From NCBI GenBank assembly GCA_032230565.1, contig JAVXWL010000123.1:1-64000 (forward strand): a stretch of 64,000 nt of DNA. The letters are read 5' to 3'. The DNA is from GCA-003244245 sp032230565. Lineage in GTDB: Bacteria > Actinomycetota > Actinomycetes > Mycobacteriales > Pseudonocardiaceae. The translations under genes were made by a program, and so were the position numbers. Below are positions 53,273 through 61,834 of the stretch, in pieces. Each line of letters begins with the position of its first letter. Within the stretch, counting starts at the first letter, position 1. Below the pieces are notes generated by a model that was not told the DNA's origin, did not search any database, and saw only the letters and a program-made list of their open reading frames with translations.

Positions 53273-53932
53273 ATGGTTGGGGCTGTGGTGCTGACCTGCG
53301 GGTCTGCTCAATGGCCTGGGCCTGGTCCGGCCGCGACAGTGACGGCAACGCCGGCCTGCCCCGGACGAGACGACCTTGACGAGACGCTGTCCGGCCTGAA
53401 CGGTCGCCGGCTGGTGGTCTGCGGCACCGACGCCGACCTGGCCGCGGTGCTGCTGCGGCTGCTACGAACCGAAGCCCTGGCAACGGTGCTGGTCGGTTAC
53501 GTGCCGGTCTCGGCGTCGTCTCCGGTGGCCCGACTGTGGGGTCTGCCGACCTCGCCGTCAGCGGCCGCCGAGGTCGCTCTGAACGGCCTGCCGGACCGGG
53601 TGCCCTTGGTGCGCGACGACACGGGTGGTGTGCTGGTGGGACTCGGCGTGGTGCGGCCGCTGGATGGGGTGGCCTACTGCGACGCCGAGCTGGTGCTGCG
53701 CGGGCGAGCATCCCGGTTGGAAGTGCTACCGGACCGGGAGCTCGGTCTGATGGTCCGGGTAGTGCGCCGTGGCCTGCCTGGCCGCCGGGTCAGATGTGCC
53801 GCGGGGCGGGCCGCTCAGTTGGGTTGCCAGCCGACCAACGTCTGGCGCGACGGCGTCGCCCACCGCACCACCGACCGCTGGACCTGGTACCGGCACACCG
53901 AGGACTGGCAGCTGGCTCGAATCATCGGCTAG
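53273..53932 (+). CDS. Conserved protein divergent from purA
   Basis: About 219 residues. The N-terminal third is low-complexity. A core GRRLVVCGTDADLAAVLLRL and TVLVGYVPVSASS follows, with an Arg-rich C-terminus ending GVAHRTTDRWTWYRHTEDWQ. The GTDADLAAVLLRL motif resembles diacylglycerol/NAD kinase-like catalytic parts, but key residues are not all visible. Its position between purA and DUF3151 matches a conserved mycobacterial gene of unknown function, by memory. Confidence 0.65.
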   Translation: MVGAVVLTCGSAQWPGPGPAATVTATPACPGRDDLDETLSGLNGRRLVVCGTDADLAAVLLRLLRTEALATVLVGYVPVSASSPVARLWGLPTSPSAAAEVALNGLPDRVPLVRDDTGGVLVGLGVVRPLDGVAYCDAELVLRGRASRLEVLPDRELGLMVRVVRRGLPGRRVRCAAGRAAQLGCQPTNVWRDGVAHRTTDRWTWYRHTEDWQLARIIG

Positions 53933-53933
53933 A

Positions 53934-54350
53934 TCACTCCAGCCCGAGGATCCCGGCCGCGGTGGGATCGCATTCGTCAAGGAAGTCCCGGCACCGCCGC
54001 GCCTCAGGGTCCTCGCCGATCTCGGCCGCCGCCCTGGCCAGCGCGGCAAGTGCGAGCAGAAAACCCCGGTTGGGGGCGTGTGACCACGGCACCGGCCCGT
54101 GGCCCTTCCAGCCGGACTGCCGCAGATGGTCCAGACCGCGGTGGTAGCCGGTGCGGGCGAAGGCGTAGCCGGCAACGGCGTCGCCCTCGTCGAGCGCCCG
54201 CTGCGCGAGCGCCGCCCATGCCGCGGAGAACTCCGGGTACGCGGCGGCCACCGTGGCCGGATCGTTCGCCGCGGCCAGCGCCGCTTCAGCATCGGGCTGC
54301 TCGGACAGCAGCGTCGGGTTGGGTCCCAACAGGTTGCCGTGCACGTTCAT
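53934..54350 (-). CDS. DUF3151 family protein
   Basis: This 138-residue protein has the DUF3151 pattern: NLLGPNPTLLSEQPDAEAAL at the start, then YAFARTGYHRGLDHLRQSGWKG and PNRGFLLALAALARAAAEIG. Soluble, function unknown. It is usually next to fba in actinobacteria, as here (27 bases from the fba stop). Confidence 0.9.
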   Translation of the reverse strand: MNVHGNLLGPNPTLLSEQPDAEAALAAANDPATVAAAYPEFSAAWAALAQRALDEGDAVAGYAFARTGYHRGLDHLRQSGWKGHGPVPWSHAPNRGFLLALAALARAAAEIGEDPEARRCRDFLDECDPTAAGILGLE

Positions 54351-54377
54351 CGCTCCATCCTGCCGTACTTAAGAGCC

Positions 54378-55412
54378 CTAACGGGCCAGCGAGCGGCCGG
54401 CGCTGCGCAGATCCTGGCAGGCCTGCGTGACCCGGTCGGCCATCGACTGCTCGGCTAGCTTGAGGTAGGACCGCGGGTCGTAAAGCTTCTTGTTGCCGAC
54501 CTCGCCGTCGACCTTGAGCACCCCCGTGTAGTTACGGAACATATGGTCGGCGATCGGGCGGGTGAAGGCATACTGGGTGTCGGTGTCGACGTTCATCTTG
54601 ACCACTCCGTACGACAACGCCTGGTGGATCTCTGCCAGCTGCGAGCCGGACCCGCCATGGAACACCAGGTCCAGCGGCTTCGAGCCGGCCGGTAGCCCTA
54701 GCCGTCGGGCCGCCACCTCCTGGCCCATCTGCAGGATCTCCGGGCGAAGCGTCACGTTGCCCGGCTTGTACACCCCATGCACGTTGCCGAACGTCGCAGC
54801 CAGCAGGTAGCGGCCCCGCTCGCCGCCACCGAGGGCGTCAACGGTGCGCTCAAAGTCAGCGGCCGTGGTGTAGAGCTTTTCGTTGATCTCGTTGGTGACG
54901 CCGTCCTCCTCGCCACCGACCACACCGATCTCCACCTCAAGGACGATCTTCGACTTGGCGCAGGCTTCTAACAGCTCCCCGGCGATGGCCAGGTTGAGAT
55001 CCAACTCAGTGGCCGAGCCGTCCCACATATGCGACTGGAACAGCGGATTCTCCCCCCGGGCCACCCGCTCCTGGGAGATCGCTATCAGCGGCCGAACGAA
55101 GGTGTCGAGCTTGTTCTCCGGGCAGTGGTCGGTGTGCAGCACCACGTTGATCGGGTATTTCGCGGCCACCACCCGGGCGAACTCGGCCATTGCCACCGAG
55201 CCGGTGACCATGTCCTTGACCTTGCTGCCCGAAGCGAACTCTGAGCCACCGGTGGACAGCTGCACGATGCCGTCGCTGCCAGCTTCGGCAAACCCACGCA
55301 GCGCCGCGTTCAGCGTCTCCGACGAGGTCACGTTGATCGCCGGATAGGCGAACTCGCTCGACTTCGCGCGGTCCAGCATCTCGCTGTAGACCTCGGGCGT
55401 CGCGATGGGCAT
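54378..55412 (-). CDS. fba: Fructose-bisphosphate aldolase, class II
   Basis: This 344-residue Zn-dependent enzyme cleaves fructose 1,6-bisphosphate. The zinc ligand region HTDHCPENKLDTF and VVLHTD, the later LEVEIGVVGGEEDGV stretch, VFHGGSGS and the substrate-binding NVDTDTQYAFTRP are present. ATG 55412 has GGAGG upstream and gives the normal length. Divergent from the ECF sigma gene. Confidence 0.96.
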   Translation of the reverse strand: MPIATPEVYSEMLDRAKSSEFAYPAINVTSSETLNAALRGFAEAGSDGIVQLSTGGSEFASGSKVKDMVTGSVAMAEFARVVAAKYPINVVLHTDHCPENKLDTFVRPLIAISQERVARGENPLFQSHMWDGSATELDLNLAIAGELLEACAKSKIVLEVEIGVVGGEEDGVTNEINEKLYTTAADFERTVDALGGGERGRYLLAATFGNVHGVYKPGNVTLRPEILQMGQEVAARRLGLPAGSKPLDLVFHGGSGSQLAEIHQALSYGVVKMNVDTDTQYAFTRPIADHMFRNYTGVLKVDGEVGNKKLYDPRSYLKLAEQSMADRVTQACQDLRSAGRSLAR

Positions 55413-55576
55413 TGGGTGACCTCCGAGTAATCGGTACTGGATGGGGGTTGCACAGCAGATTCGCTGCCGGCACAGCCGGCGATCAGACCGCAGTATGGCC
55501 CACCCGTCCGACGAGACGCGATCGGACCGGCGCGACGCGGCCCCAGTACGTTTCCGCCGTGGCCCCCGACGAACCG

Positions 55577-56158
55577 ATGCACCGCCTGACCGTGCAGCAG
55601 TCGGTCGAGATGACCCTCGGCCACCTGCGGGTGCTCGACGCCCCATCGGAACCTGCCTCGGGCGACCCTGTTGAGGCGCCGCTGACCCTGGAGGATCTGT
55701 ACCGCCAGCACCGGATGCGGCTGGTACGACTAGCGATCCTGCTGGTGGACGAGGCGCCCACCGCCGAAGACGTCGTACAGGAAGCGTTCACTGGGCTGCA
55801 CCGGCACTGGTCGGGGTTACGTGACGAAGCGGCCGCCCTGGGCTACCTGCGCACTGCGGTGGTCAACGGCTCGCGTTCAGTGCTGCGACGCCGTAAGACC
55901 GCTCGCGGCTACGTCCCCCCGCATCAGGCCAACGCGCGATCCGCGGAGTCGCTGGCGATGCTCACCACCGAACATCAATCGGTGGTCGTCGCGCTCGGCC
56001 AGCTGCCGCCCCGGCAGCGCGAGGTGCTGGTGCTGCGCTACTACGGGGGGATGAGCGAGGCCGAGATCGCCGCCGCCACCGGAGTCAGCCGGGGCACCGT
56101 GAAGTCCAGCGCCAGCCGCGCGTTGGACGCCCTCCAGCGAATGCTGGAGGGCTCATGA
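55577..56158 (+). CDS. ECF RNA polymerase sigma factor (SigE-type subfamily)
   Basis: About 193 residues. Region 2 is at about 45-110 (RMRLVRLAILLVDEAPTAEDVVQEAFTGL) and region 4 at about 130-185 (LPPRQREVLVLRYYGGMSEA, ATGVSRGTVKSSASRAL). This is the actinobacterial SigE-like group that lacks a classic anti-sigma in many loci. ATG 55577 is chosen; GTG 55559 is an alternative. The next gene, a small one-span membrane protein, overlaps its stop by four bases (ATGA), so both are coupled. Confidence 0.9.
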   Translation: MHRLTVQQSVEMTLGHLRVLDAPSEPASGDPVEAPLTLEDLYRQHRMRLVRLAILLVDEAPTAEDVVQEAFTGLHRHWSGLRDEAAALGYLRTAVVNGSRSVLRRRKTARGYVPPHQANARSAESLAMLTTEHQSVVVALGQLPPRQREVLVLRYYGGMSEAEIAAATGVSRGTVKSSASRALDALQRMLEGS

Positions 56159-56379
56159 CCGACGAGGTGCACAGGCGACTGTCGGCCGCGCTGCGGGCGC
56201 AGGCATCGGGACTGAGTGCCGGGTCACCGAGCTCCCCCGCGACGGCACCGACCGGAGGATCGTCCGGCCGTAAACCGGCGCATGCCAAGCCCCGATTGTC
56301 GGCCTCGACCGTGCTCGCTTTGGCGGTGCTGCTCGGGCTGGTGGCCGGTGGCCTGGCCGGCCTGATCAGCGCCTGGTAG
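56155..56379 (+). CDS. Small single-span membrane protein, possible anti-sigma partner
   Basis: This 74-residue protein starts in an ATGA overlap with the sigma factor. A cytosolic stretch of about 50 residues (MTDEVHRRLSAALRAQASGL) precedes one C-terminal span (STVLALAVLLGLVAGGLAGL). The size and coupling fit a membrane-anchored anti-sigma or its remnant, but no zinc-binding motif (HxxxCxxC) is present. Role unproven. Confidence 0.6.
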   Translation: MTDEVHRRLSAALRAQASGLSAGSPSSPATAPTGGSSGRKPAHAKPRLSASTVLALAVLLGLVAGGLAGLISAW

Positions 56380-56426
56380 CGGCGGGTGCAGCGCCGCCAT
56401 GACGGCGCGCCCGATACCGTGACACC

Positions 56427-57098
56427 GTGACGCCCTCCTATGCCGGTATATCGGTGGCTCTCGGCCCGTCCTGGCTCGATCCCGAACAGCTGCTGCGGAT
56501 GCTGGGGCCCTATGTGCTGGTGGGCCTATGCTTGATCATCTTTGCTGAGTGCGGGCTGCTAATCGGATTCTTCATGCCCGGTGACTCGTTGCTGTTCACC
56601 GCCGGTCTGTTCGTCGCCAACGGCCTGATCGACTCGCCGATCTGGTTGGTCTGCCTGCTGCTCACGGGGTGTGCCGTAGCGGGCAACGTGGTCGGCTACT
56701 ACCTGGGCTACCGGGCGGGGCCAGCGCTGTTCAACCGCCCGGATTCCCGCCTGTTCAAACGGGAGTACGTGGACAAGACGCACGCCTTTTTCGACAAGTA
56801 CGGGGCACGGGCGATCGTGCTGGGCCGGTTTGTCCCGATCGTGCGGACCTTCATCACGGCGGTTGCGGGAGTCGGCCGGATGGACCGCCGCGAGTACTTC
56901 ACCTACTCGATCCTCGGTGGCGTCGGCTGGGCCACTGGAGTAACCCTGCTGGGGTTCTGGCTCGGCGGGATCATGTTCGTCCGGAATCACGTGGAGCTGA
57001 TACTGATCGGCATCGTCGCGCTGTCGATCATCCCGATCGTCATCGAGACGATGAGGGTCCGCGCGCTGAGCCGGCGGACAGCGCGCGCTGCAAGGTAG
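56427..57098 (+). CDS. DedA-family membrane protein, copy 2
   Basis: This 223-residue integral membrane protein has family marks LIGFFMPGDSLLFTAGLFVA, GNVVGYYLGYRAGPALFNRP, the FFDKYGARAIVLGRFVPIVRTF loop and AGVGRMDRREYF. Probably a lipid scramblase or flippase for undecaprenyl phosphate or phospholipid. It is near fba, as in mycobacteria. It differs clearly from the DedA gene at 29078. Confidence 0.9.
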   Translation: MTPSYAGISVALGPSWLDPEQLLRMLGPYVLVGLCLIIFAECGLLIGFFMPGDSLLFTAGLFVANGLIDSPIWLVCLLLTGCAVAGNVVGYYLGYRAGPALFNRPDSRLFKREYVDKTHAFFDKYGARAIVLGRFVPIVRTFITAVAGVGRMDRREYFTYSILGGVGWATGVTLLGFWLGGIMFVRNHVELILIGIVALSIIPIVIETMRVRALSRRTARAAR

Positions 57099-57102
57099 CA
57101 AG

Positions 57103-58137
57103 ATGGCGTCGATGCGACCTCACGACGCGCCGGTGGCCCCCGGCGGACACCGCGCCGGTCGCCGTGTCCGGAGAATCGCCGCTGGTGCCGTGTTGGGCGC
57201 GCTGGTAGCGCTGGTCGCAGTCGGTGTACCGACGGGCAAGGCAGCGCTGCTCGCCATCGAGCCCAACCTGACTCCCACTCCGAGCGCGCAGTCGCTGCGC
57301 GCGCCCGCACACACCTGCCTGACCTGGCAACTGCCAGACGCCGCCGATGCCGCCGCGGTGAGCTGCTCGGCCCCGCACCTCTTCGAGGTCACCGGGACTC
57401 TTGACCTCCAGGGCTTTGACGCCGGAGCCCCTTTCCCCGACCCGGCACGCTGGCAGCAGCTGGTGGCGCAGCGCTGCACCGAAATCACCACCCAGGCGCT
57501 GGCCGATCACTTCGACCCGTTCGGCCGGTTCACCGTGGGAGCGATCAAACCCAGCGAGGCCGGCTGGCTGCGCGGAGACCGGACGTTGCGCTGTGGGGTC
57601 CAGTCGGCCGGCCGCACCGGAACGCTGTTCGCCACCACCGGCAACGCGCAAGCGCAGGATCAGTCCGACGTGCATCCGCCCGGCACCTGTCTCGGCAACG
57701 ATGGCAAAGCCGTGGGTGACCCGGTCGACTGCGCGCTGCCCCATGCCATCGAGATCGTCGGAGTCGTCGATCTCAAGGGCGCCTTCACCAAGGGCTACCC
57801 CAACGAAGCCGCGCAGGATCGGGTGCTGAACACGGAATGCACGGGGCTGGCGAAAAATTTTGCAGGAGGTCCTGCGGTGGTCGGGGACAAAGGGCTCACG
57901 CTGTTCTGGGAGACGCTGCGGATGCAGAGCTGGCAAGCCGGGAGCACCCGGGTGGACTGCCGGCTCGGCGCTTTCCTGCCCGACCGCTCCGGGTTCGCCC
58001 CGGTGACCGGCAGCGTGAAGGGTCCGGTTGAGGTGAGCAAACAGCCTGCCCCCGCTGCCCCGCGCAATCCGGGACCAGTGCCTGCGGCGGCGCATCCGGT
58101 GACCCAGGTCGACACTCCAGCTGTCCCACCGCCGTGA
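57103..58137 (+). CDS. Septum_form domain membrane protein
   Basis: This 344-residue protein has an N-terminal span (about 26-45, IAAGAVLGALVALVAVGVPT) and an extracytoplasmic part with two related halves: CLTWQLPDAADAAAVSCSAPH and CLGNDGKAVGDPVDCALPH, each starting with a paired Cys and a C-x-x-PH motif. The tail is rich in Pro and Ala. The family (Septum_form) is associated with actinobacterial septum or cell wall work, but its function is not defined. It starts 5 bases after the DedA stop and overlaps the next gene by 4 bases. Confidence 0.86.
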   Translation: MASMRPHDAPVAPGGHRAGRRVRRIAAGAVLGALVALVAVGVPTGKAALLAIEPNLTPTPSAQSLRAPAHTCLTWQLPDAADAAAVSCSAPHLFEVTGTLDLQGFDAGAPFPDPARWQQLVAQRCTEITTQALADHFDPFGRFTVGAIKPSEAGWLRGDRTLRCGVQSAGRTGTLFATTGNAQAQDQSDVHPPGTCLGNDGKAVGDPVDCALPHAIEIVGVVDLKGAFTKGYPNEAAQDRVLNTECTGLAKNFAGGPAVVGDKGLTLFWETLRMQSWQAGSTRVDCRLGAFLPDRSGFAPVTGSVKGPVEVSKQPAPAAPRNPGPVPAAAHPVTQVDTPAVPPP

Positions 58138-58487
58138 TGGCCACCTGGCTGCCCGCGGACCGGTTCGACGAACTGGTGGCCGACGCGTTGGATCTGATCC
58201 CGGGCAAGCTCGCCGAGGCGATGGACAACGTGGTGGTGCTAGTGGAGTCGCGCAACCCCGACAATCCCGAGTTGTTGGGGCTCTATGAGGGCGTCGCGCT
58301 GACCATGCGGGACTCGCAATACAGCGGGATGCTCCCCGACCGGATCACCATCTACCGCGACGCCCTGCTCGACGTCTGCAGCGATGAGCAGCAGGTCGTG
58401 GAGGAGGTCGCGATCACCGTGGTGCACGAGGTGGCCCATCACTTCGGCATTCCCGAACACCGCCTGCACGAACTCGGCTGGGGTTAA
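58134..58487 (+). CDS. Metallopeptidase-like protein (HExxH zincin)
   Basis: This 117-residue member of the short zincin family of actinobacteria (DUF1025-type) carries the zinc-binding HEVAHHFG with the third acid ligand region following, and NVVVLVESRNPDNPELLGLYEG before it. Proteolysis has not been demonstrated for the family, as far as I know. It starts in an ATGA overlap with the Septum_form gene, so they share a transcript. Convergent with the phosphatase. Confidence 0.9.
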   Translation: MMATWLPADRFDELVADALDLIPGKLAEAMDNVVVLVESRNPDNPELLGLYEGVALTMRDSQYSGMLPDRITIYRDALLDVCSDEQQVVEEVAITVVHEVAHHFGIPEHRLHELGWG

Positions 58488-58503
58488 CGGCCGGCGGTGC
58501 GGC

Positions 58504-59154
58504 TCAGCCCAGCTCGATATCGTCCCAGCGCAGGCAGCGCCAACCGGTCCCGTCGGCTTCCAGCAGCACGGTTGCGGCGTTGGACAGCAGCCGCGGCGCG
58601 GCGAACGAGCCCTCTACGTTGGCTGCCAGCGCGACGACGGCCAGCCGGGTCGCGGCGCCGTGGCTGACCAGCACGGCGGTACCGCCGCCCCGATGCGCGC
58701 GACGGATTGCCGCGACGGCGGCGAGGTAGCGGTCGAGCACCTGCCTACCCGACTCGCCACCCGGCCGAGCGGCCTCAAGATCACCGTAATGCCAGGTGCG
58801 GTACAGCTCATGCAGGGTGTGGTGGTCCTCGGGAGTGTGCCCTCCCTCCAGATCACCTATGAACACCTCATGCACCCCGTCGAGGATCTGAACGGTCCGC
58901 TGGTGCCTGGCCGCGACGGGTTGGGCCGTCTGCCGGGCGCGCAACGCGCGGCTAGCATAGACCGCAACGACGGGTTCATCGGCCAGGCGCTGCGCCAGGT
59001 CGGCAGCTTGTTGGTGACCTGCCTCGGTCAACGGATGCCCCGGCAAGCGGGTATCGAGGATGTTCTGGAAATTGGCGGTGGTCTGCCCGTGCCGGGCCAG
59101 CACAAGTCGCAGTGGCGTCACGCACTGCGCCCGGCGCGAACCGCGCTGAGCCAC
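58504..59154 (-). CDS. Histidine phosphatase family protein
   Basis: This 216-residue phosphoglycerate-mutase-like fold carries the catalytic phosphohistidine in LVLARHGQTTANFQNIL and the second histidine in TAVLVSHGAATRLA. Substrate unknown. It overlaps the end of pheA by 37 bases on the same strand, which suggests a shared transcript. Gene order pheA, phosphatase, metallopeptidase, Septum_form matches mycobacteria by memory. Confidence 0.9.
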   Translation of the reverse strand: MAQRGSRRAQCVTPLRLVLARHGQTTANFQNILDTRLPGHPLTEAGHQQAADLAQRLADEPVVAVYASRALRARQTAQPVAARHQRTVQILDGVHEVFIGDLEGGHTPEDHHTLHELYRTWHYGDLEAARPGGESGRQVLDRYLAAVAAIRRAHRGGGTAVLVSHGAATRLAVVALAANVEGSFAAPRLLSNAATVLLEADGTGWRCLRWDDIELG

Positions 59155-60020
59155 TCCCGAGCGCTGGTGAACCCGGTCGGGTCCGGACCGTGGCGCGGCT
59201 CACCGGTCCGCGGATAGGAGCCCAGAAAGCGCACCCAGGTACACCGCCGGTGCAGTTCGGCGAGCGCGTCGCCAACCGCGTCAGATGCAACGTGACCCTC
59301 ACAGTCGAGGAAGAACTGGTATTCACCCAGCCGGGCCTTCATCGGTCGCGACTCGATCCGGGTGAGGTTGATCCCGCGCAGGGCGAACTCGGCAAGCACC
59401 TCCAGCAGGGCCCCGGGCCGATCGACGGCCACCGCCACCAGCGAGGTGCGATCGGTGCCGGTGGGCGGCGGCAACACATCGGGACGACGCAACAGCAGGA
59501 AGCGAGTCTGAGCATCATCTTTGTCGTGCACTCCCCCGGCCAGCTCGGCCAGTGGATAGTGGTGCAGTGCGACCGGGGCACACACCGCGGCATCGGCGTG
59601 GCCGTCGAGTACCGCGACCGCACCTGCCGACGTCGAATCGGCGAGCAACGTCGTCGCTTCAGGCAGGTGCGTGGACAGCCAACCCCGGACCTGAGCCGCG
59701 GCGTGCGGATGGGTGACCACAGTGCGAACGTCTGCCGCACCGGTCCCCGGACGGACCAGCACGCTGAACCGGATCGGTAGCACGGCCTCGGCAACTGCCA
59801 GCACCGGCTCGCCTTCGACCATCGCGTCGAGGGTGGCCGGCACCGAACCCTCCACCGAGTTCTCCACCGGTACGCACGCCGCATCCACCTGGCGAGCCCG
59901 CAGTGCGGCGATCGCCGCGTGAACCGACACCGCCGGATGTAGCTCGTCGTCGGGGACCAGCACGCGAGCCGCCTGCTCGGCGAAGGTTCCCTGCGGTCCC
60001 AGGTACGCGGTGCCGGTCAT
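59118..60020 (-). CDS. pheA: Prephenate dehydratase
   Basis: This 300-residue protein makes phenylpyruvate from prephenate in phenylalanine synthesis. It begins MTGTAYLGPQGTFAEQAARV, has the catalytic TRF motif in DDAQTRFLLLRR, and a C-terminal ACT domain (about 200-280) with the ESRP motif in INLTRIESRPMKARLGEYQF for feedback by phenylalanine. Its start overlaps the preceding gene's stop by 4 bases. Confidence 0.96.
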   Translation of the reverse strand: MTGTAYLGPQGTFAEQAARVLVPDDELHPAVSVHAAIAALRARQVDAACVPVENSVEGSVPATLDAMVEGEPVLAVAEAVLPIRFSVLVRPGTGAADVRTVVTHPHAAAQVRGWLSTHLPEATTLLADSTSAGAVAVLDGHADAAVCAPVALHHYPLAELAGGVHDKDDAQTRFLLLRRPDVLPPPTGTDRTSLVAVAVDRPGALLEVLAEFALRGINLTRIESRPMKARLGEYQFFLDCEGHVASDAVGDALAELHRRCTWVRFLGSYPRTGEPRHGPDPTGFTSAREWLSAVRAGRSA

Positions 60021-60922
60021 GGCGCGGCCCGCATTGGCTCAGGGTCAGGTAGCAGCCCCAGCCTGATCAGGTCGGCGACCGGTTCGGTCAGCGACATCGA
60101 TCCGTAGCAGGCGAACACCTCGCGAGCGAAACGCGCAATATCGGCGGACAGCGCACCGGCCTCGGCGGCCAACACTGTCGCGTCGGTACACCGCAACGCC
60201 TCGTGCGCGCTGGCACCGGATACCGCACGGGCAGTTGCTACCAGCATGTTGAGCAACCCATGGTGGGTCAGCCCGCTGATCTCGTCGTGGTGGCGGACGG
60301 CATAGTGCAGCCCAGCTGTCGCCTTGAACGGCTGGCCGGTGCTGGTCGCGATGGCCAGGAAATCGGCCACTTCCTCGACGCTGGGAAACGACTCCACGGA
60401 CCTGCCACCGCAGCGCAGCTTGGGCCAGCAACCGGCCTCGGCGACCCGGCGCACGCCCGCCAACCAGTCGGGCCGGCCACGGCGCGGCTCGACGACCCGC
60501 ACCACGTCGTCCGGCACGAACTCGGTGAGTTGCACGAGCCAATTGGAGTCCACGTCCGATGGTGCCGGCACCTCTATCATCCGCAGATCCACGAGCTTGG
60601 TGTTGTCCAGCGCGGTGGAGATCGCCTTGGGCAGCCCACCCAGACCGGTGTCTGCGACCAATGACAATGACACCGGCCGGGTGAGGCGAACCTTGCGCAG
60701 CGCGCCGACCAGTGCACCGAATCGGGAAATTGGACACAGCAGGAAACCGATGACGCCGCCGTAGGGCGCGCGGCGTGCATCGAGGTGCGCCTTGACGGCG
60801 TCGACCATGTTGTCTCTGGACGGGGCGAACAGCGCCGCGTCATCGATCAGCCGGGCCAGCAGCGGTGGGACGGAAGACGGACCGGGAGGATGCAAATTCA
60901 GCACGGTCGACACCCGAGGCAC
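60017..60922 (-). CDS. Conserved protein upstream of pheA
   Basis: This 301-residue protein is soluble, without signal. No named domain is recognised, but the family-like feature SWIKFKATAG-type segment (here TGQPFKATAGLHYAVRHHD) and the N-terminal LARLIDDAALFAPSRDNM stretch are conserved in actinobacterial homologues I recall. It is translationally coupled with pheA (4-base overlap) and could have a related role; this is inference. Confidence 0.7.
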   Translation of the reverse strand: MPRVSTVLNLHPPGPSSVPPLLARLIDDAALFAPSRDNMVDAVKAHLDARRAPYGGVIGFLLCPISRFGALVGALRKVRLTRPVSLSLVADTGLGGLPKAISTALDNTKLVDLRMIEVPAPSDVDSNWLVQLTEFVPDDVVRVVEPRRGRPDWLAGVRRVAEAGCWPKLRCGGRSVESFPSVEEVADFLAIATSTGQPFKATAGLHYAVRHHDEISGLTHHGLLNMLVATARAVSGASAHEALRCTDATVLAAEAGALSADIARFAREVFACYGSMSLTEPVADLIRLGLLPDPEPMRAAP

Positions 60923-60948
60923 CTTAGTCGGAGCCAGACTGGCACCGG

Positions 60949-61323
60949 TCAGCGCTCACCCGATTTCCGGCTGCGCACCTCCCGGGTGACGCTGCGCTCG
61001 GCTACGAAAGACATCAACGGAATCGTGCCGGCCAGCGCAATGAGCACCATCCGGCCAGGCCGCCACCGCACTGAGGTACCCAACAACACCGTGGTGACGA
61101 GATAGCACATGTAGAGAAATCCATGCACGGGGCCGCTCCACGCCAGCCGCTGGTCCCCGAAGCCGTAGTGCAGCACCACCGACGTCGTCAGCACCAGCAG
61201 CATCACACCAGTGGCATAGGCAGTGATCCGGTACCCGATCAGCCGGGTGCGGATCTGGTCGGCCTTAGTGCCGGTCCTGCTCGGCGAGCCGGGCGAGGTA
61301 GGCGTTGTACGCGGCGAGCTCAT
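60949..61323 (-). CDS. DUF3817 membrane protein
   Basis: This 124-residue protein has three hydrophobic stretches (TAYATGVMLLVLTTSVVLHY, HGFLYMCYLVTTVLLGTSV, MVLIALAGTIPLMSFVAER) and the DUF3817 motif SGPVHGFLYMCYLV. Function unknown. Its start overlaps the end of the next upstream gene by 59 bases, so they are co-transcribed. Confidence 0.87.
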   Translation of the reverse strand: MSSPRTTPTSPGSPSRTGTKADQIRTRLIGYRITAYATGVMLLVLTTSVVLHYGFGDQRLAWSGPVHGFLYMCYLVTTVLLGTSVRWRPGRMVLIALAGTIPLMSFVAERSVTREVRSRKSGER

Positions 61324-61663
61324 CGTCGGGGTCGTCCTCCCGGATCGGTGGGTAAGCGGAACGTCGAGGAACCGGCGGGGGCGTGGGACTGCTCAGCACT
61401 GCCTCGGCTTCCAGGGTTCCGGCTTCCGGGGATCCCAACTCCGGACCGCGGTGCTGCTCCAGCCACAGGAACCGGGCCCACGCCGCCACCAGCACAACCG
61501 CGAACAACGGCCATTGCAGCGCGTAGCCCAGATTCTGCCAATCGCCGGTCGGTGACTGCGCCCGGTCCCATTGCCAACGCCCCAGCCATACGAACACCGC
61601 GCAGAACCAGATCACGAGCACGTGTCCGACCCACCACCGCCGGGATAAGGCGAACCGCCACAC
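61265..61663 (-). CDS. Small integral membrane protein with a charged C-terminal tail
   Basis: About 132 residues from GTG 61663. Two spans follow a short Arg/Trp-rich start (VWRFALSRRWWVGHVLVIWF and YALQWPLFAVVLVAAWARFL). The cytosolic tail is acidic and Pro-rich, ending DDPDDELAAYNAYLARLAEQ. The family is common in actinobacteria and of unknown function. The longer in-frame region to 61885 includes two palindromes and no homology, so the shorter start is chosen. Confidence 0.75.
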   Translation of the reverse strand: MWRFALSRRWWVGHVLVIWFCAVFVWLGRWQWDRAQSPTGDWQNLGYALQWPLFAVVLVAAWARFLWLEQHRGPELGSPEAGTLEAEAVLSSPTPPPVPRRSAYPPIREDDPDDELAAYNAYLARLAEQDRH

Positions 61664-61682
61664 GCCGCCACGATACGCGCCA

Positions 61683-61712
61683 CCAGGTACGCAGAGTGCT
61701 CTGCGTACCTGG
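61683..61712. repeat. Perfect 14-bp inverted repeat with a 2-base spacer
   Basis: CCAGGTACGCAGAG (61683-61696) and its exact complement (61699-61712) flank TG. It lies 20 bases upstream of the membrane-protein start and may be an operator or a hairpin. It abuts the family C unit at 61711. Confidence 0.7.
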
Positions 61713-61770
61713 AACTCCACAACAGCGCAGTTCGGTGGGCTCTGCGCAGCTCTGCTGTTGAGTTCGGGAG
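61711..61770. repeat. Palindrome family C, copy 2
   Basis: GAACTCCACAACAG and CTGTTGAGTTC are complementary apart from a three-base bulge. Related to the unit at 49845 through the AACTCCACA core. Unlike that copy it is between divergent genes, so termination is less obvious. Confidence 0.55.
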
Positions 61771-61834
61771 CCGCAGGGTCGTCGCTGCGCGGGGGATGCA
61801 TCGGGCGCATGGCGGTGACGGATAACGTCGGGGG

